Assembly (NCBI GenBank): GCA_009786685.1
Contig: WQRQ01000010.1
Coordinates: forward strand, 1-45,119
Length of the DNA stretch: 45,119 nucleotides
Origin: Defluviitaleaceae bacterium
GTDB taxonomy: Bacteria; Bacillota; Clostridia; Lachnospirales; WQUN01
Reading direction: 5' to 3'
Shown here: in pieces, positions 35,386 to 44,611 of the stretch
Layout: each line of letters starts with the position of its first letter
Position numbering within the stretch: position 1 is the first letter of the stretch
Made by a program: the position numbers and the translations under genes
The notes under the pieces: generated by a model
The model's database searches: none
The model's input: the letters and a program-made list of their open reading frames with translations, nothing else
Told to the model about the DNA's origin: nothing

Positions 35386-36369
35386 ATGAAAAACTATGAC
35401 GATTTCGTAAGCGACGGCTTTAACGGCGTAGTATCCATCAGCAAAGGCGGCAAGAGTATTTTCAAAAAGGCCTATGGCTACGCCGATCTGCAAAACCGCC
35501 GCGAAAACCGACTAAGCACAAGCTTTGGCACGGCTTCTGCGGGCAAGGTATTTGTGGCTACGGCTGTGCTAAAGCTTATTTCCGAGGGCAAGCTCTCCAT
35601 GGACGAGACCATCGGCGGGCTGCTGGATTTTAACCTTAACCAGATTTCGCCCGACATTACCATTCGGCAGCTACTAAACCATACTTCGGGCATTCCCGAT
35701 TATTTTGACGAGGCGGAGATGGACGAGTATGCGGAGCTTTGGGTTAACTTCCCAAACTACAAAATCAGAAAATCATCCGACATCACGCCGCTGTATATCT
35801 TCAAACCAATGATGTACAAGCCCGGCGAGCGATTTAAATACAACAACACGGGCTATGTAGTCCTGGGGCTTGTAATCGAAAAAATCACAGGCATACCCTT
35901 TGACAAATACCTCGAAGAAGCCATCTTCCGCCCCTGCGGGATGGTAGGTACAGGCTACTACGAGCTGGACTGCCTGCCCGCAAACTGCGCAAACGCCTAC
36001 ATCTACGACGAAAAGCGCAACCTATACTACACAAACATCTACAGCATAGACGCAAAAGGTACGGGCGCAGGCGGCGCGTTTACCACCGCCGACGATATCG
36101 AGCGTTTTTGGGGCGACCTGCTTGCAGGAAAAATAATCAAAAAAACTATAGTAAAAGAAATGACCTCGCCGCAGGTAGAAACAGGCGAGTACGGGTACGG
36201 CTTTTGGATAGACGAAGACCATCACGTCCCTGTCCCGTACTTCGAAGGCTGCGACCCCGGTGTAAGCTTCAAATCCTCGTACGCAGAAGATATTTTTGTG
36301 TGCGTAATCAGCAACTTTGGTGACGACGTATGGACAATCCACAATAATTTACGAAAAGGGGTACATTAG
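35386..36369 (+). CDS. Serine beta-lactamase-like hydrolase (class C / PBP-type fold)
   Basis: From ATG 35386 the protein has 327 residues, no signal peptide, and the beta-lactamase family motifs: ASAGK (SxxK) with the nucleophile Ser, and YNNTGY (YxN). [12 protein letters not shown] is typical of the EstB/DD-peptidase-like group, which includes esterases. Intracellular location argues against antibiotic resistance and for an esterase- or peptidase-like activity. It ends one base before the purH start. Confidence 0.88.
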   Translation: MKNYDDFVSDGFNGVVSISKGGKSIFKKAYGYADLQNRRENRLSTSFGTASAGKVFVATAVLKLISEGKLSMDETIGGLLDFNLNQISPDITIRQLLNHTSGIPDYFDEAEMDEYAELWVNFPNYKIRKSSDITPLYIFKPMMYKPGERFKYNNTGYVVLGLVIEKITGIPFDKYLEEAIFRPCGMVGTGYYELDCLPANCANAYIYDEKRNLYYTNIYSIDAKGTGAGGAFTTADDIERFWGDLLAGKIIKKTIVKEMTSPQVETGEYGYGFWIDEDHHVPVPYFEGCDPGVSFKSSYAEDIFVCVISNFGDDVWTIHNNLRKGVH

Positions 36370-36370
36370 A

Positions 36371-37885
36371 ATGAAAAAACGGGCATTAATCAGCGTCTCC
36401 GACAAAGCAGGCGTATTGGAATTTGCCAAGGGTCTCGTAGCCCACGGCTACGAAATCGTATCTACAGGCGGCACATACGACCTGTTAAAGCAGGCAGGCG
36501 CGATAAACATATCGGAAGTAACAGGCTTTCCGGAAATCATGGACGGCCGCGTAAAAACTCTGCACCCGGCCATCCACGGCGGCCTGCTCGCCGTACGAGA
36601 AAACCCCGCCCACATGGCGACCCTTGCCGAGCATAAAATCGCACCCATAGACATAGTGGCGGTAAACCTCTACCCATTCAAAGAAACAATCCAAAAGCCG
36701 AGCGTAACCGAAGACGAAGCAATAGAAAACATAGATATAGGCGGCCCGTCGATGATTCGCTCCGCTGCAAAAAATCACAAAAGCGTAGCGATAGTGGTAG
36801 ACCCCGCCGACTACGAGCGCGTTCTCTCGGAAATCGCCCAAGGCGGCGTTTCCGCCCCCACAAAAAAAGAGCTCGCGGCAAAGGCATTCCGCCATACAGC
36901 GGCCTACGACGCACTTATCGCCGCCCATTTTACAAGAGAGCCATTCCCGGAAAAGCTAACACTAACATACGAAATAAAACAACCCATGCGCTACGGCGAA
37001 AACCCCCACCAAGCGGCCGCACTGTACAGCGACCCCGTTCCCGCGCAAGGCTCGATAATCGCCGCAAAACAGCTCCACGGCAAAGAGCTTTCCTACAATA
37101 ATATAGCCGACGCGGACATGACCCTTTCCATGGTAAAGGAATTCTCCATGCCCGCCGCCGTAGCCGTAAAGCACCAAAACCCCTGCGGCGTAGGCATTGG
37201 CGAAAATATAACAGAAGCCTACACCCGCGCCTACGAAGCCGACCCCGTCTCCATCTTCGGCGGCATAATCGCCCTTAACCGCGAAGTAGACGCCACATGC
37301 GCCGCAAAACTCAGCGAAGTTTTCTTGGAAATTATAATCGCGCCCTCTTTCTCCGAGGACGCGTTAGCCATTCTCACCAAAAAGAAAAATCTACGCCTAT
37401 TGCAGTCCTCCATGTCCACCGACACCGCAGCCACCAAAACCTCCGCAGTAAACGGCGGACTGCTTATCCAACAAACCGACACAGCAAACTTTGATATCGC
37501 GGAGCTTACCTTCCCCACCAACCGCAAACCCACCGACGCCGAGCTTAAAACCGCAAAATTTGCATGGACATGCGTAAAATATGTAAAATCTAACGGTATC
37601 CTCATAGCACGCGACAACATGACCGTAGGCATAGGACCCGGCCAAACAAACCGCGTAGGCGCGGCAAAAATAGCCATAGGCGACGCCGCCGACCGCGCAA
37701 AAGGCGCAGTCCTGGCCTCCGACGCCTTCTTCCCCATGCCCGATACCGTAGAGCTGGCCGCTGCCGCAGGCATACAAGTCATCATCCAACCGGGCGGCAG
37801 CGTAAAAGACCAAGATTCCATTGACGCTTGCAACAAGCACAATATCGCAATGATTTTTACAGGCATACGTCACTTTAAACACTAA
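36371..37885 (+). CDS. purH: AICAR transformylase / IMP cyclohydrolase
   Basis: The 504-residue bifunctional enzyme carries out the last two steps to IMP. The N-terminal cyclohydrolase half begins [19 protein letters not shown] with STGGTYDLL and TEVTGFPEI-like sequence. The C-terminal transformylase half has [13 protein letters not shown] and ends [32 protein letters not shown]-like. ATG 36371 with AAAAGGGG upstream is used instead of the track start, which lies inside the preceding gene. Confidence 0.96.
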   Translation: MKKRALISVSDKAGVLEFAKGLVAHGYEIVSTGGTYDLLKQAGAINISEVTGFPEIMDGRVKTLHPAIHGGLLAVRENPAHMATLAEHKIAPIDIVAVNLYPFKETIQKPSVTEDEAIENIDIGGPSMIRSAAKNHKSVAIVVDPADYERVLSEIAQGGVSAPTKKELAAKAFRHTAAYDALIAAHFTREPFPEKLTLTYEIKQPMRYGENPHQAAALYSDPVPAQGSIIAAKQLHGKELSYNNIADADMTLSMVKEFSMPAAVAVKHQNPCGVGIGENITEAYTRAYEADPVSIFGGIIALNREVDATCAAKLSEVFLEIIIAPSFSEDALAILTKKKNLRLLQSSMSTDTAATKTSAVNGGLLIQQTDTANFDIAELTFPTNRKPTDAELKTAKFAWTCVKYVKSNGILIARDNMTVGIGPGQTNRVGAAKIAIGDAADRAKGAVLASDAFFPMPDTVELAAAAGIQVIIQPGGSVKDQDSIDACNKHNIAMIFTGIRHFKH

Positions 37886-37904
37886 ACGCCGGGAGGGGTT
37901 TTAG

Positions 37905-38687
37905 ATGATAAAAAAATGTACACTGCTCATCCTTCTTTTTTTAGGGTTGACGGTACAGCGCGTTTACTCCGCACCGCAGGATTTTCTCATAAGCACCTAC
38001 CGCATAGAAATCTCGGTAGAGTGTCTGGACACGACACTCCCCAGATTTTTAACCATGCAAGGTATCGCGCTGCAAAGCGAGTTTAATATCCGTACGGGCA
38101 GGGGGCGTATCGAGCAGCTTGTAAACAATCACGAGCTAAACGCGACACTCACCACCCTACGCGGGCTTGGGAATGTAACCGCAACCAGCTCATCCACACG
38201 CAACGAGTTTGCGCAATTTCACGCATTGCAGTCGGAGCTGCGCATTCGCAACGAAGAATACCGCAACCTAAACGAACTCCTTCTGCAAGCGCAAACCCTC
38301 GCGGACTTCCGCATAGTAGAAGGCCGCCTCGTAAACCTCATAGCAGAAATAGAACGCCTTCGCGGCAGAATAAACTTCCTAAACTCCGAAATAGGCACAA
38401 CACGCATACACATATCAATAGCAACAATCCCCCCGGAGCCGGAAGAACCCGACCCCACCCCAGAACCGGAACCCGAGCCGGAGCCCGAACCCCCCGGTAC
38501 ATTTGCGCGGATAGGCAACGCATTTTTGTTATCCGCCGGTGCGACGCTTTCTGTTGTGCAGGGGCTGGTTTTATTTTTGGCATATGCGAGTATTCCGTTG
38601 GCGGTTATGCTTGCGATAGGGGCAGTCGTTTGGCGGATTGTAAAAAGAAAACCTAAAGGCGGTGACAAAAATGAAGAAAATTCTTAG
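37905..38687 (+). CDS. DUF4349-like exported membrane protein
   Basis: The 260-residue protein has a signal peptide (LLILLFLGLTVQRVYSA), a beta-rich first half and a coiled-coil region (AQFHALQSELRIRNEEYRNLNELLLQAQ). A Pro/Glu-rich spacer (PEPEPEPEPEP) and a C-terminal membrane helix near 218-245 follow. The layout matches DUF4349 proteins, whose function is unknown. It overlaps its paralogue by 17 bases. Confidence 0.7.
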   Translation: MIKKCTLLILLFLGLTVQRVYSAPQDFLISTYRIEISVECLDTTLPRFLTMQGIALQSEFNIRTGRGRIEQLVNNHELNATLTTLRGLGNVTATSSSTRNEFAQFHALQSELRIRNEEYRNLNELLLQAQTLADFRIVEGRLVNLIAEIERLRGRINFLNSEIGTTRIHISIATIPPEPEEPDPTPEPEPEPEPEPPGTFARIGNAFLLSAGATLSVVQGLVLFLAYASIPLAVMLAIGAVVWRIVKRKPKGGDKNEENS

Positions 38688-39714
38688 TGTCGTACTTCTG
38701 CTGGTGCTTGTAACCGTAACGGCTTGCGGCGGAGGCGGTAACGACAGCGAAAACGTAGGACAACGCGCACCCATGGCCGCAGGTGGTGCGGCAGCGGGCG
38801 GCGACGTGTTTACACAAGCCGACCAAGGAGTAGCCCCCACAGCCGAAGCCGCATGGGAATCATGGGACGATTGGGCAGAAGAAGAAGCCTTCGCGCCGAT
38901 GATAGAAGCCACTGAATCCCTACCCGCCGACGCAGAATTAACCACATGGGAAACCCCCGACATTCCACAGCCCGCGGCCGTAGAGCGTCGAGTAATCCGC
39001 AATTCCGACATCTCCGTAGAAACATTGGACTTCGAAGATACCGTAGCAAGGCTGGAGCGCATAGTAGACACAAGCGGCGGCTTTGTAGAAAACTCTGCCC
39101 ACAGAAGCATAAGAAACCACGAAGAGCTTCTATGGGTGGCAGAATACGTAATCCGCGTACCCGTAGCACGTTTCGACGCTGTAAACAGCGAAATCACAAG
39201 ACTAGGAAACGTCACTCACTTTACGACATCCAGCGAAGACGTCACCATGATGTTTCTAGACCTGCAAAGCCGCCTAAGCATCCGCGAAGAAGAAGAACGC
39301 CGCGTAGAAGCCATGCGCGACGCCGCCACAGAGCTTCGCGACATACTAACCCTTGAGCGCGAGCTATCCGACCTACGCGTAGTAGTAGACAGATACCGCC
39401 GCCGCATGACAGAAATAGACCAACTGGCCGCATTTTCCACCATCCGCCTGCTAATCATAGAAGTAGAAGAGCCAACGGAAGAGGAAGATGAGGAAGAGCA
39501 GTACATCCCTGCCACGCCCATCATAGACCCACCCGATGACGGATTTGGCACACGCATAGCGGAGGCATTTAGGGCGTCGGTAAACTTTAGCGCGGTGCTT
39601 TTCGAGGTCTTAGCCATTGTTGTCGTTTCGTTAATACTACCGCTGGCAGTGTTGGCCATACCGATATATGGCGGATATATTATTTACAAGAAAAAAGTGA
39701 GGGGAAAAGTGTGA
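38671..39714 (+). CDS. DUF4349 domain lipoprotein
   Basis: From ATG 38671 the protein has a lipoprotein signal (VLVTVTACGGG, lipobox TAC), a low-complexity Ala/Glu-rich stretch, then DUF4349: RRVIRNSDISVETLDFEDTVARLE, YVIRVPVARFDAVNSE, a coiled coil and a C-terminal membrane helix (AVLFEVLAIVVVSLILPLAVLAI). It is probably anchored at both ends. The first DUF4349 gene is fused to it by overlap, and purD overlaps its stop (GTGA). Confidence 0.85.
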   Translation: MKKILSVVLLLVLVTVTACGGGGNDSENVGQRAPMAAGGAAAGGDVFTQADQGVAPTAEAAWESWDDWAEEEAFAPMIEATESLPADAELTTWETPDIPQPAAVERRVIRNSDISVETLDFEDTVARLERIVDTSGGFVENSAHRSIRNHEELLWVAEYVIRVPVARFDAVNSEITRLGNVTHFTTSSEDVTMMFLDLQSRLSIREEEERRVEAMRDAATELRDILTLERELSDLRVVVDRYRRRMTEIDQLAAFSTIRLLIIEVEEPTEEEDEEEQYIPATPIIDPPDDGFGTRIAEAFRASVNFSAVLFEVLAIVVVSLILPLAVLAIPIYGGYIIYKKKVRGKV

Positions 39715-40961
39715 GCAAAGTTTTAATAATAGGAAGCGGCGGCCGAGAACACGCCTTGGCATGGAAATTTGCCCAATCGGAGGAAGTAGAAAAAATCTAC
39801 GCAGCACCCGGCAATCCGGGCATAGACGAAATAGAAAAATGCGAAAGCATAGCCATAGAAATCTCCAACCACACCGCGCTGGCCGAGTTTGCAAAGGAAA
39901 ACGAAATCGCACTAACCTTCATCGGGCCGGAAGCCCCGCTGGTAGACGGCATTGTGGATTTTTTTGAGCAAGAAGGCCTTACCGTATTCGGCCCACGGGC
40001 AAACGCCGCCATTATCGAAGGCAGCAAAAGCTTCGCCAAGGAGCTTATGAAAAAACACGGCATTCCCACGGCGGGATACGAGGTTTTTACAAGCTTTGCC
40101 GACGCCGCAAAGTACATTAAAATTAAACGCCCACCCTTTGTCCTAAAAGCCGACGGGCTGGCAGCAGGCAAGGGCGTAGTAATCGCCGAGACCCACGAGG
40201 AGGCGTACTCTGCACTGGCCGAGATGTTACAAAACAAACGCTTTGGCGCGGCGGGCAATACCGTCGTTATCGAGGAATTTCTCACGGGGACGGAGTTTTC
40301 CTATATGGCATTTGTAAACGGCGAGGACGTTTACCCCATGGTGATTGCCAAAGACCACAAACGCGCCTTCGACGGCGACAAAGGGCCTAACACCGGCGGA
40401 ATGGGAGCGTATTCGCCCGTGCCGCAGATTTCCGACGAAATCATCGAAAAAGCACGACAAGAAATCCTAATCCCCACCGCAAAAGCCATGGTAGCCGAAG
40501 GCCGCCCCTTCACAGGAATCCTATACGCAGGCCTTATCGCCTCCAAAGCAGGCGCGAAGGTAATAGAATTTAACGCCCGCTTTGGCGACCCCGAGACAGA
40601 AGTAATTCTACCGCGCTTAGAAAGCGACTTATACACCGCACTAATGGACATCCTAGACAAAAAAGACCCCAACCTCGAATGGAGCGAAGAAGCCGTACTT
40701 GGCGTAATCCTAGCCTCCAAAGGCTACCCCGACGACTTTGAGAAAGGCGCGGAAATAAAAGGCCTCGACAAAGTAAACTCACAAACCCTAATCTTCCACT
40801 GCGGCACAGCCAAAAACGAAGCAGACAATTTTACAACAAACGGCGGCCGCGTACTACTCGCCGCCCGCAAAGCCGAAACCCTCGACGCCGTAAGAAAAGA
40901 ACTCTACCGCGACATAAAAAATATAAAATGCACAAACTTGTTCCACAGGAGCGACATATGA
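39711..40961 (+). CDS. purD: Phosphoribosylamine-glycine ligase
   Basis: The 416-residue ATP-grasp enzyme joins phosphoribosylamine and glycine. It has SKVLIIGSGGREHALAWK, FIGPEAPLVDG, KADGLAAGKGV (ATP-binding) and GPNTGGMGAYSPVP. GTG 39711 overlaps the DUF4349 stop and the gene overlaps the next by 4 bases. Confidence 0.97.
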   Translation: MSKVLIIGSGGREHALAWKFAQSEEVEKIYAAPGNPGIDEIEKCESIAIEISNHTALAEFAKENEIALTFIGPEAPLVDGIVDFFEQEGLTVFGPRANAAIIEGSKSFAKELMKKHGIPTAGYEVFTSFADAAKYIKIKRPPFVLKADGLAAGKGVVIAETHEEAYSALAEMLQNKRFGAAGNTVVIEEFLTGTEFSYMAFVNGEDVYPMVIAKDHKRAFDGDKGPNTGGMGAYSPVPQISDEIIEKARQEILIPTAKAMVAEGRPFTGILYAGLIASKAGAKVIEFNARFGDPETEVILPRLESDLYTALMDILDKKDPNLEWSEEAVLGVILASKGYPDDFEKGAEIKGLDKVNSQTLIFHCGTAKNEADNFTTNGGRVLLAARKAETLDAVRKELYRDIKNIKCTNLFHRSDI

Positions 40962-41530
40962 CAAAACTAGAAACAGAACGCCTAATCCTACGCACCTACA
41001 AAGAAACCGACCTGCCCGAAATGCACCGCCAATGGTCGGACAGGGCGATTATGTACTACCTGGACGATATCCTTTGCCACAGCATTGAGGACACAAAAAA
41101 ATACCTAAAAACCGGCATGGAAAACTCCGATGGTCATTATTTTTGCATTACAGAAAAACCGCACGACGACTTTATCGGGAGCATTGGCTATACGATTTCC
41201 GACACCACGTCGCTAGGCAAAATCGTCCACATGGGCTACATGATGTTCCCGGAGTACCACGGGCGCGGCTACATGACAGAGGCAGTTAAGGCGGTAATCG
41301 ACTTCGCATTTACCCGCGACAATGTTATCCGCATAACCACAGGCTGCCACGCAGAAAACATAGCAAGCCGCAGAGTAATAGAAAAATCACGCTTCCGAAA
41401 AGAAGCCGAAAAAATAAAAGCCGTCTACCACGACGGCAAAATGAAAGACAGGCTGGAGTACGCGATAAATAAAGATGATGTAAAGGAGTTAAAGTCATGG
41501 AACAATTCCCAAAAATATCACACGACATAA
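40958..41530 (+). CDS. GNAT acetyltransferase, RimJ/RimL-like
   Basis: From ATG 40958 the protein has 190 residues. LETERLILRTYKETDLPEM at the start and GYMMFPEYHGRGYMTEAVKAV (acetyl-CoA site) are typical of RimJ/RimL-type enzymes, which acetylate proteins or small molecules; the target is unknown. It overlaps purD by 4 bases and the next gene by 34. Confidence 0.88.
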   Translation: MTKLETERLILRTYKETDLPEMHRQWSDRAIMYYLDDILCHSIEDTKKYLKTGMENSDGHYFCITEKPHDDFIGSIGYTISDTTSLGKIVHMGYMMFPEYHGRGYMTEAVKAVIDFAFTRDNVIRITTGCHAENIASRRVIEKSRFRKEAEKIKAVYHDGKMKDRLEYAINKDDVKELKSWNNSQKYHTT

Positions 41531-41721
41531 ATATTATGGGCGGCAAAGCCTGCATAAAAGGCACTCGTGTAACGGTCGGTATGATAATGGCGCAATTAAG
41601 CGGAGGAAAAACCGCTGACGCCCTCGTAGGAGAGTATCCATATCTTTCGCATGGTGACATCTCGGAAGCGTTACGTTATGCCGCATGGCTTGCCGTTATA
41701 AAAAACTCACCTCACCGTTGA
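41497..41721 (+). CDS. DUF433 protein, antitoxin-like
   Basis: The 74-residue protein has the DUF433 pattern: INIMGGKACIKGTRVTVGMIM and YPYLSHGDISEALRYAAW. Such proteins usually act as antitoxins to PIN-like DUF5615 toxins. None follows here, so this may be an orphan. AAAGGAG precedes the ATG, which lies inside the end of the GNAT gene. Confidence 0.82.
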   Translation: MEQFPKISHDINIMGGKACIKGTRVTVGMIMAQLSGGKTADALVGEYPYLSHGDISEALRYAAWLAVIKNSPHR

Positions 41722-41801
41722 ATTTTTGTAAACTTCAAATACACGGTTATTGTCTTACGCCTTCCGCCGCCGCATAATATCCACAGAGAGGCGGAGATAA
41801 T

Positions 41802-42623
41802 ATGCGCGAAATCCTATCAGGCAACATAGCAAGATACAGAAAAGACCAGCACCTAACCCAAGAAGCCTTGGCCGAGCAATTAGGCATAACCTTCCAAGCC
41901 GTAAGCAAATGGGAAACAGGCCAAACCGTCCCCGACACGGTGCTACTACCAAAACTCGCACACGCGCTGGGCGTGAGTGTGGATAAACTACTGGGCTACA
42001 CGGCCTTTGGCGACGACGCGTCATACTACGAGGACGACTACAAAAAAGACGAGTACTACTGGGGAGTACAGCCGTCAAGGATGTGTCTGAAAGTCTTGGA
42101 GCTAATACCGCCTACTCGTCCGCTAAAGGTGATTGATATCGGGTGCGGCGAGGGCAAAGACGCCGTATTTTTCGCAAAGTGCGGCTATGATGTTACGGCC
42201 TTTGATATTTCGGAGGCGGGGCTGGACAAAACAAAACGCCTTGCAGATAAAGCTCGCGTAAACGTACGCGCATTCCGCGCAAATATTTGGGATTATCGGT
42301 TGGAAGAAAACTACGACATCCTGTTCTCCAGCGGCGCGCTCCATTACATCAAGCCAAAACTACGTGACGAAATCATGCAAAATTACAAATCCCACGTAAA
42401 CCAAAACGGACTGGTCGCATTCCACGTTTTCGTAAAAAAACCGTTCATCACAGCAGCACCCGAAAAAGAAAACCATTCCCACGAATGGAAATCTGGACAG
42501 CTTTTCACATATTTCCACGACTGGTATATCGAGGATTGCATGGAGTATGTATTTGACTGCAACTCGTCCGGCATACCACACCAACACGCAGCAAACCGAC
42601 TTTTTGCGAAAAACAAAAAATAA
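41802..42623 (+). CDS. XRE-type HTH fused to a SAM-dependent methyltransferase
   Basis: The 273-residue protein has a Cro/CI-like HTH (LTQEALAEQLGITFQAVSKWE) at residues 15-70. A class I methyltransferase with LKVIDIGCGEGKDAVFFAKCG as the SAM-binding loop and SSGALHYIKP later resembles TehB/UbiE-type enzymes. The fusion suggests a small-molecule methyltransferase tied to DNA binding. A GAGGCGGAG site precedes the ATG. It lies 12 bases before purC. Confidence 0.88.
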   Translation: MREILSGNIARYRKDQHLTQEALAEQLGITFQAVSKWETGQTVPDTVLLPKLAHALGVSVDKLLGYTAFGDDASYYEDDYKKDEYYWGVQPSRMCLKVLELIPPTRPLKVIDIGCGEGKDAVFFAKCGYDVTAFDISEAGLDKTKRLADKARVNVRAFRANIWDYRLEENYDILFSSGALHYIKPKLRDEIMQNYKSHVNQNGLVAFHVFVKKPFITAAPEKENHSHEWKSGQLFTYFHDWYIEDCMEYVFDCNSSGIPHQHAANRLFAKNKK

Positions 42624-42635
42624 AGGAGTACAAGC

Positions 42636-43319
42636 ATGAAACCAATCTACGAAGGCAAAACAAAAAACGTATACGAAAACCCAAACGGCACGCTTACCCT
42701 AAAATTAAAAGACGACGCAACAGGCAAAGACGGCGTTTTCGACCCGGGCGAGAACGCCGTAGGCTTGAGTATAGAAGGCCTGGGGCGCGAATCTCTTAGG
42801 CTTTCGGTATACTATTTTGAGCTACTTGCGGCGCAGGGGATTCCTACGCACTATATCGCAAGCGACATTGCCGCTGCAACCATGGATGTGCGCCCCGCCG
42901 TCATATTTGGCAAGGGCATAGAATTTGTATGCCGACGCAAGGCCGACGGCAGCTTTATCCGCCGCTACGGCGCGTATACAAAATCCGGCGACGACCTAGA
43001 CTACTTAGCAGAAGTAACCCTAAAAGACGACGCCCGCCAAGACCCACCCATCACAAAAGAAGCCCTAGTAACCCTAAAAATCCTAACAGAAGCCGACTAC
43101 AAAGCCTGCATTACCCTAACCAAAAAAGCAGCAAAAATAATAGCCGCCGATCTGGAGAAAAAAGGCCTACAGCTATACGACCTAAAATTCGAGTTTGGCA
43201 AAAGCGACGGCGAGGTTATCCTGATAGACGAAATCTCCGCAGGCTGTATGCGTGTCTACAAGGACGGCAAAATAGTACCCCCAATGGAACTCGGCGCGCT
43301 GATACTCGGGGGTGCATAA
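42636..43319 (+). CDS. purC: SAICAR synthase
   Basis: The 227-residue enzyme adds aspartate to carboxyaminoimidazole ribonucleotide. MKPIYEGKTKNVYE at the start (nucleotide loop), FVCRRKADGSFIRRYG, LKFEFGKSDGEVILIDEISAG (metal site). The size fits the short bacterial form. AAAGGAG precedes the ATG. purB, which acts next, is not in the window. Confidence 0.96.
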   Translation: MKPIYEGKTKNVYENPNGTLTLKLKDDATGKDGVFDPGENAVGLSIEGLGRESLRLSVYYFELLAAQGIPTHYIASDIAAATMDVRPAVIFGKGIEFVCRRKADGSFIRRYGAYTKSGDDLDYLAEVTLKDDARQDPPITKEALVTLKILTEADYKACITLTKKAAKIIAADLEKKGLQLYDLKFEFGKSDGEVILIDEISAGCMRVYKDGKIVPPMELGALILGGA

Positions 43320-43320
43320 A

Positions 43321-43947
43321 ATGCTCCCACCACTTAACATAAGCACATGGAAAGAAGAATCCCTATCCGCTTTGTCAGAAAAAATATTAAGCATGACACC
43401 AACCCCCCTCATACTTATAGACGGCGTGGGCGGCTCGGGAAAAACGACCTTAGCCAAAAAACTTGCAGATATGCTAAATGCAAACATAGTATCCACAGAC
43501 GACGTCGCATGGTACGCAGACCCAATTCACTGGGACGAAGAACTGCTAACAGGCATTATCCACCCATGGCAAAACGGAGAAAATATCGCCTACAAGCCAT
43601 CAGGCTGGATTAAAAAAAACCGCAACGGATGTATCACGGCAGCCCCAAACAAAGCCCTAATAATAGAAGGCAGCGGCGCGTGCAGAAAAACATTGCGCAA
43701 ATCCGCCACATACTCCATCTGGGTAGACACGAAATCGGAAGTTGCCCGAGACAGAGTTATAAGGCGCGACCTAGCCAACGGAGAAAACGGCGGCACACTA
43801 GAATCCGTCACAGAATTCACCGACTGGTGGGATTCCATAGCCGACCCCTTCCTACTGGAAGAATCCGCATGGAAATATGTAAACATAATCATCAGCGGTG
43901 AGCAGTCGGATTTAGCGTCAAATACGGTAAGCACATCACTTCCATAA
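43321..43947 (+). CDS. P-loop kinase-like ATPase (uridine-kinase-like)
   Basis: The 208-residue protein has a Walker A motif (LIDGVGGSGKTTLAKKLA), a hydrophobic strand with an acidic residue (VSTDDVAWY) and an Arg-rich lid region (VARDRVIRRDLANGE). It looks like a small-molecule kinase of the uridine-kinase group; the substrate is unknown. It starts one base after purC. Its 3' end overlaps the convergent yigZ gene by 56 bases. Confidence 0.78.
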   Translation: MLPPLNISTWKEESLSALSEKILSMTPTPLILIDGVGGSGKTTLAKKLADMLNANIVSTDDVAWYADPIHWDEELLTGIIHPWQNGENIAYKPSGWIKKNRNGCITAAPNKALIIEGSGACRKTLRKSATYSIWVDTKSEVARDRVIRRDLANGENGGTLESVTEFTDWWDSIADPFLLEESAWKYVNIIISGEQSDLASNTVSTSLP

Positions 43948-44485
43948 AAGACGGCTCAATAACCTCCGTAACACGCACGGTAAGCGTACAAACATCCGTA
44001 TACTCCACTCCTAAAATCTCCACACCCAGCTTTTCAAAATCATATTTCACCTTGTCAAAATTTGAATACCCACATACCACGCCGTATTCCTTGGAGATTA
44101 CAAGCTCCTCGGGTGCGGCGTTTTCCATCGCGCCTTTTGCGGCGCGGGTGTATGCACGCACAAGCCCACCCGCTCCCAGCAGCGTCCCGCCAAAATACCG
44201 CGTCACCACACATACATAATTAATTACACCCGTTTTCTGAAACACGGTTAACACAGGCATTCCCGCAGTGCCATGCGGCTCACCATCATCACTCATTCGC
44301 ACAACATTGCCCGCCGTGATTTCATACGCAAACACATTATGATTTGCCTTAGGATGCGCGGCGCGGATTTCCGCGATTACCGTACGAGCCGCCTCGTCCG
44401 TACTCACAGGCGCGCAGTACCCCAAAAACTTAGACCGCTTTTCTTCGTATTCAAAAACGCCTTCTTTCGGCAAAATCAGTGGCAT
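43892..44485 (-). CDS. yigZ: YigZ/IMPACT family protein (UPF0029)
   Basis: From ATG 44485 (GAGGG at 6 bases) the protein has 197 residues. The N-terminal UPF0029 domain is clear: KRSKFLGYCAPV, ANHNVFAYEI, DDGEPHGTAGMPVL and VVTRYFGGTLLGAGGLVRAY, followed by a ferredoxin-like C-terminal domain. The eukaryotic homologue IMPACT controls translation stress; the bacterial role is uncertain. It converges on and overlaps the P-loop kinase gene. Confidence 0.92.
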   Translation of the reverse strand: MPLILPKEGVFEYEEKRSKFLGYCAPVSTDEAARTVIAEIRAAHPKANHNVFAYEITAGNVVRMSDDGEPHGTAGMPVLTVFQKTGVINYVCVVTRYFGGTLLGAGGLVRAYTRAAKGAMENAAPEELVISKEYGVVCGYSNFDKVKYDFEKLGVEILGVEYTDVCTLTVRVTEVIEPSFMEVMCLPYLTLNPTAHR

Positions 44486-44523
44486 ATTAACCCTCATTTT
44501 TTCGCATAATAAATTTCGGAAAT

Positions 44524-44596
44524 CTTTTTGCCGTGCGGCAAAAACCGGGAATAAAAAACGCAGTGAAACGTTCGCGATTTTTTATTCCCTGACTAA
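44524..44596 (+). repeat. Double-hairpin repeat, copy 2
   Basis: Hairpin 1 is TTTTTGCC-GTGC-GGCAAAAA. Hairpin 2 pairs GGGAATAAAAAACGC with GCGATTTTTTATTCCC and keeps the same bulged A as copy 1 at 4167. It fills the gap between divergent yigZ and the deacetylase gene and ends about 20 bases before the latter's start, as copy 1 does before the glycosyltransferase. Confidence 0.65.
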
Positions 44597-44611
44597 AAGG
44601 AGAAATGATAA

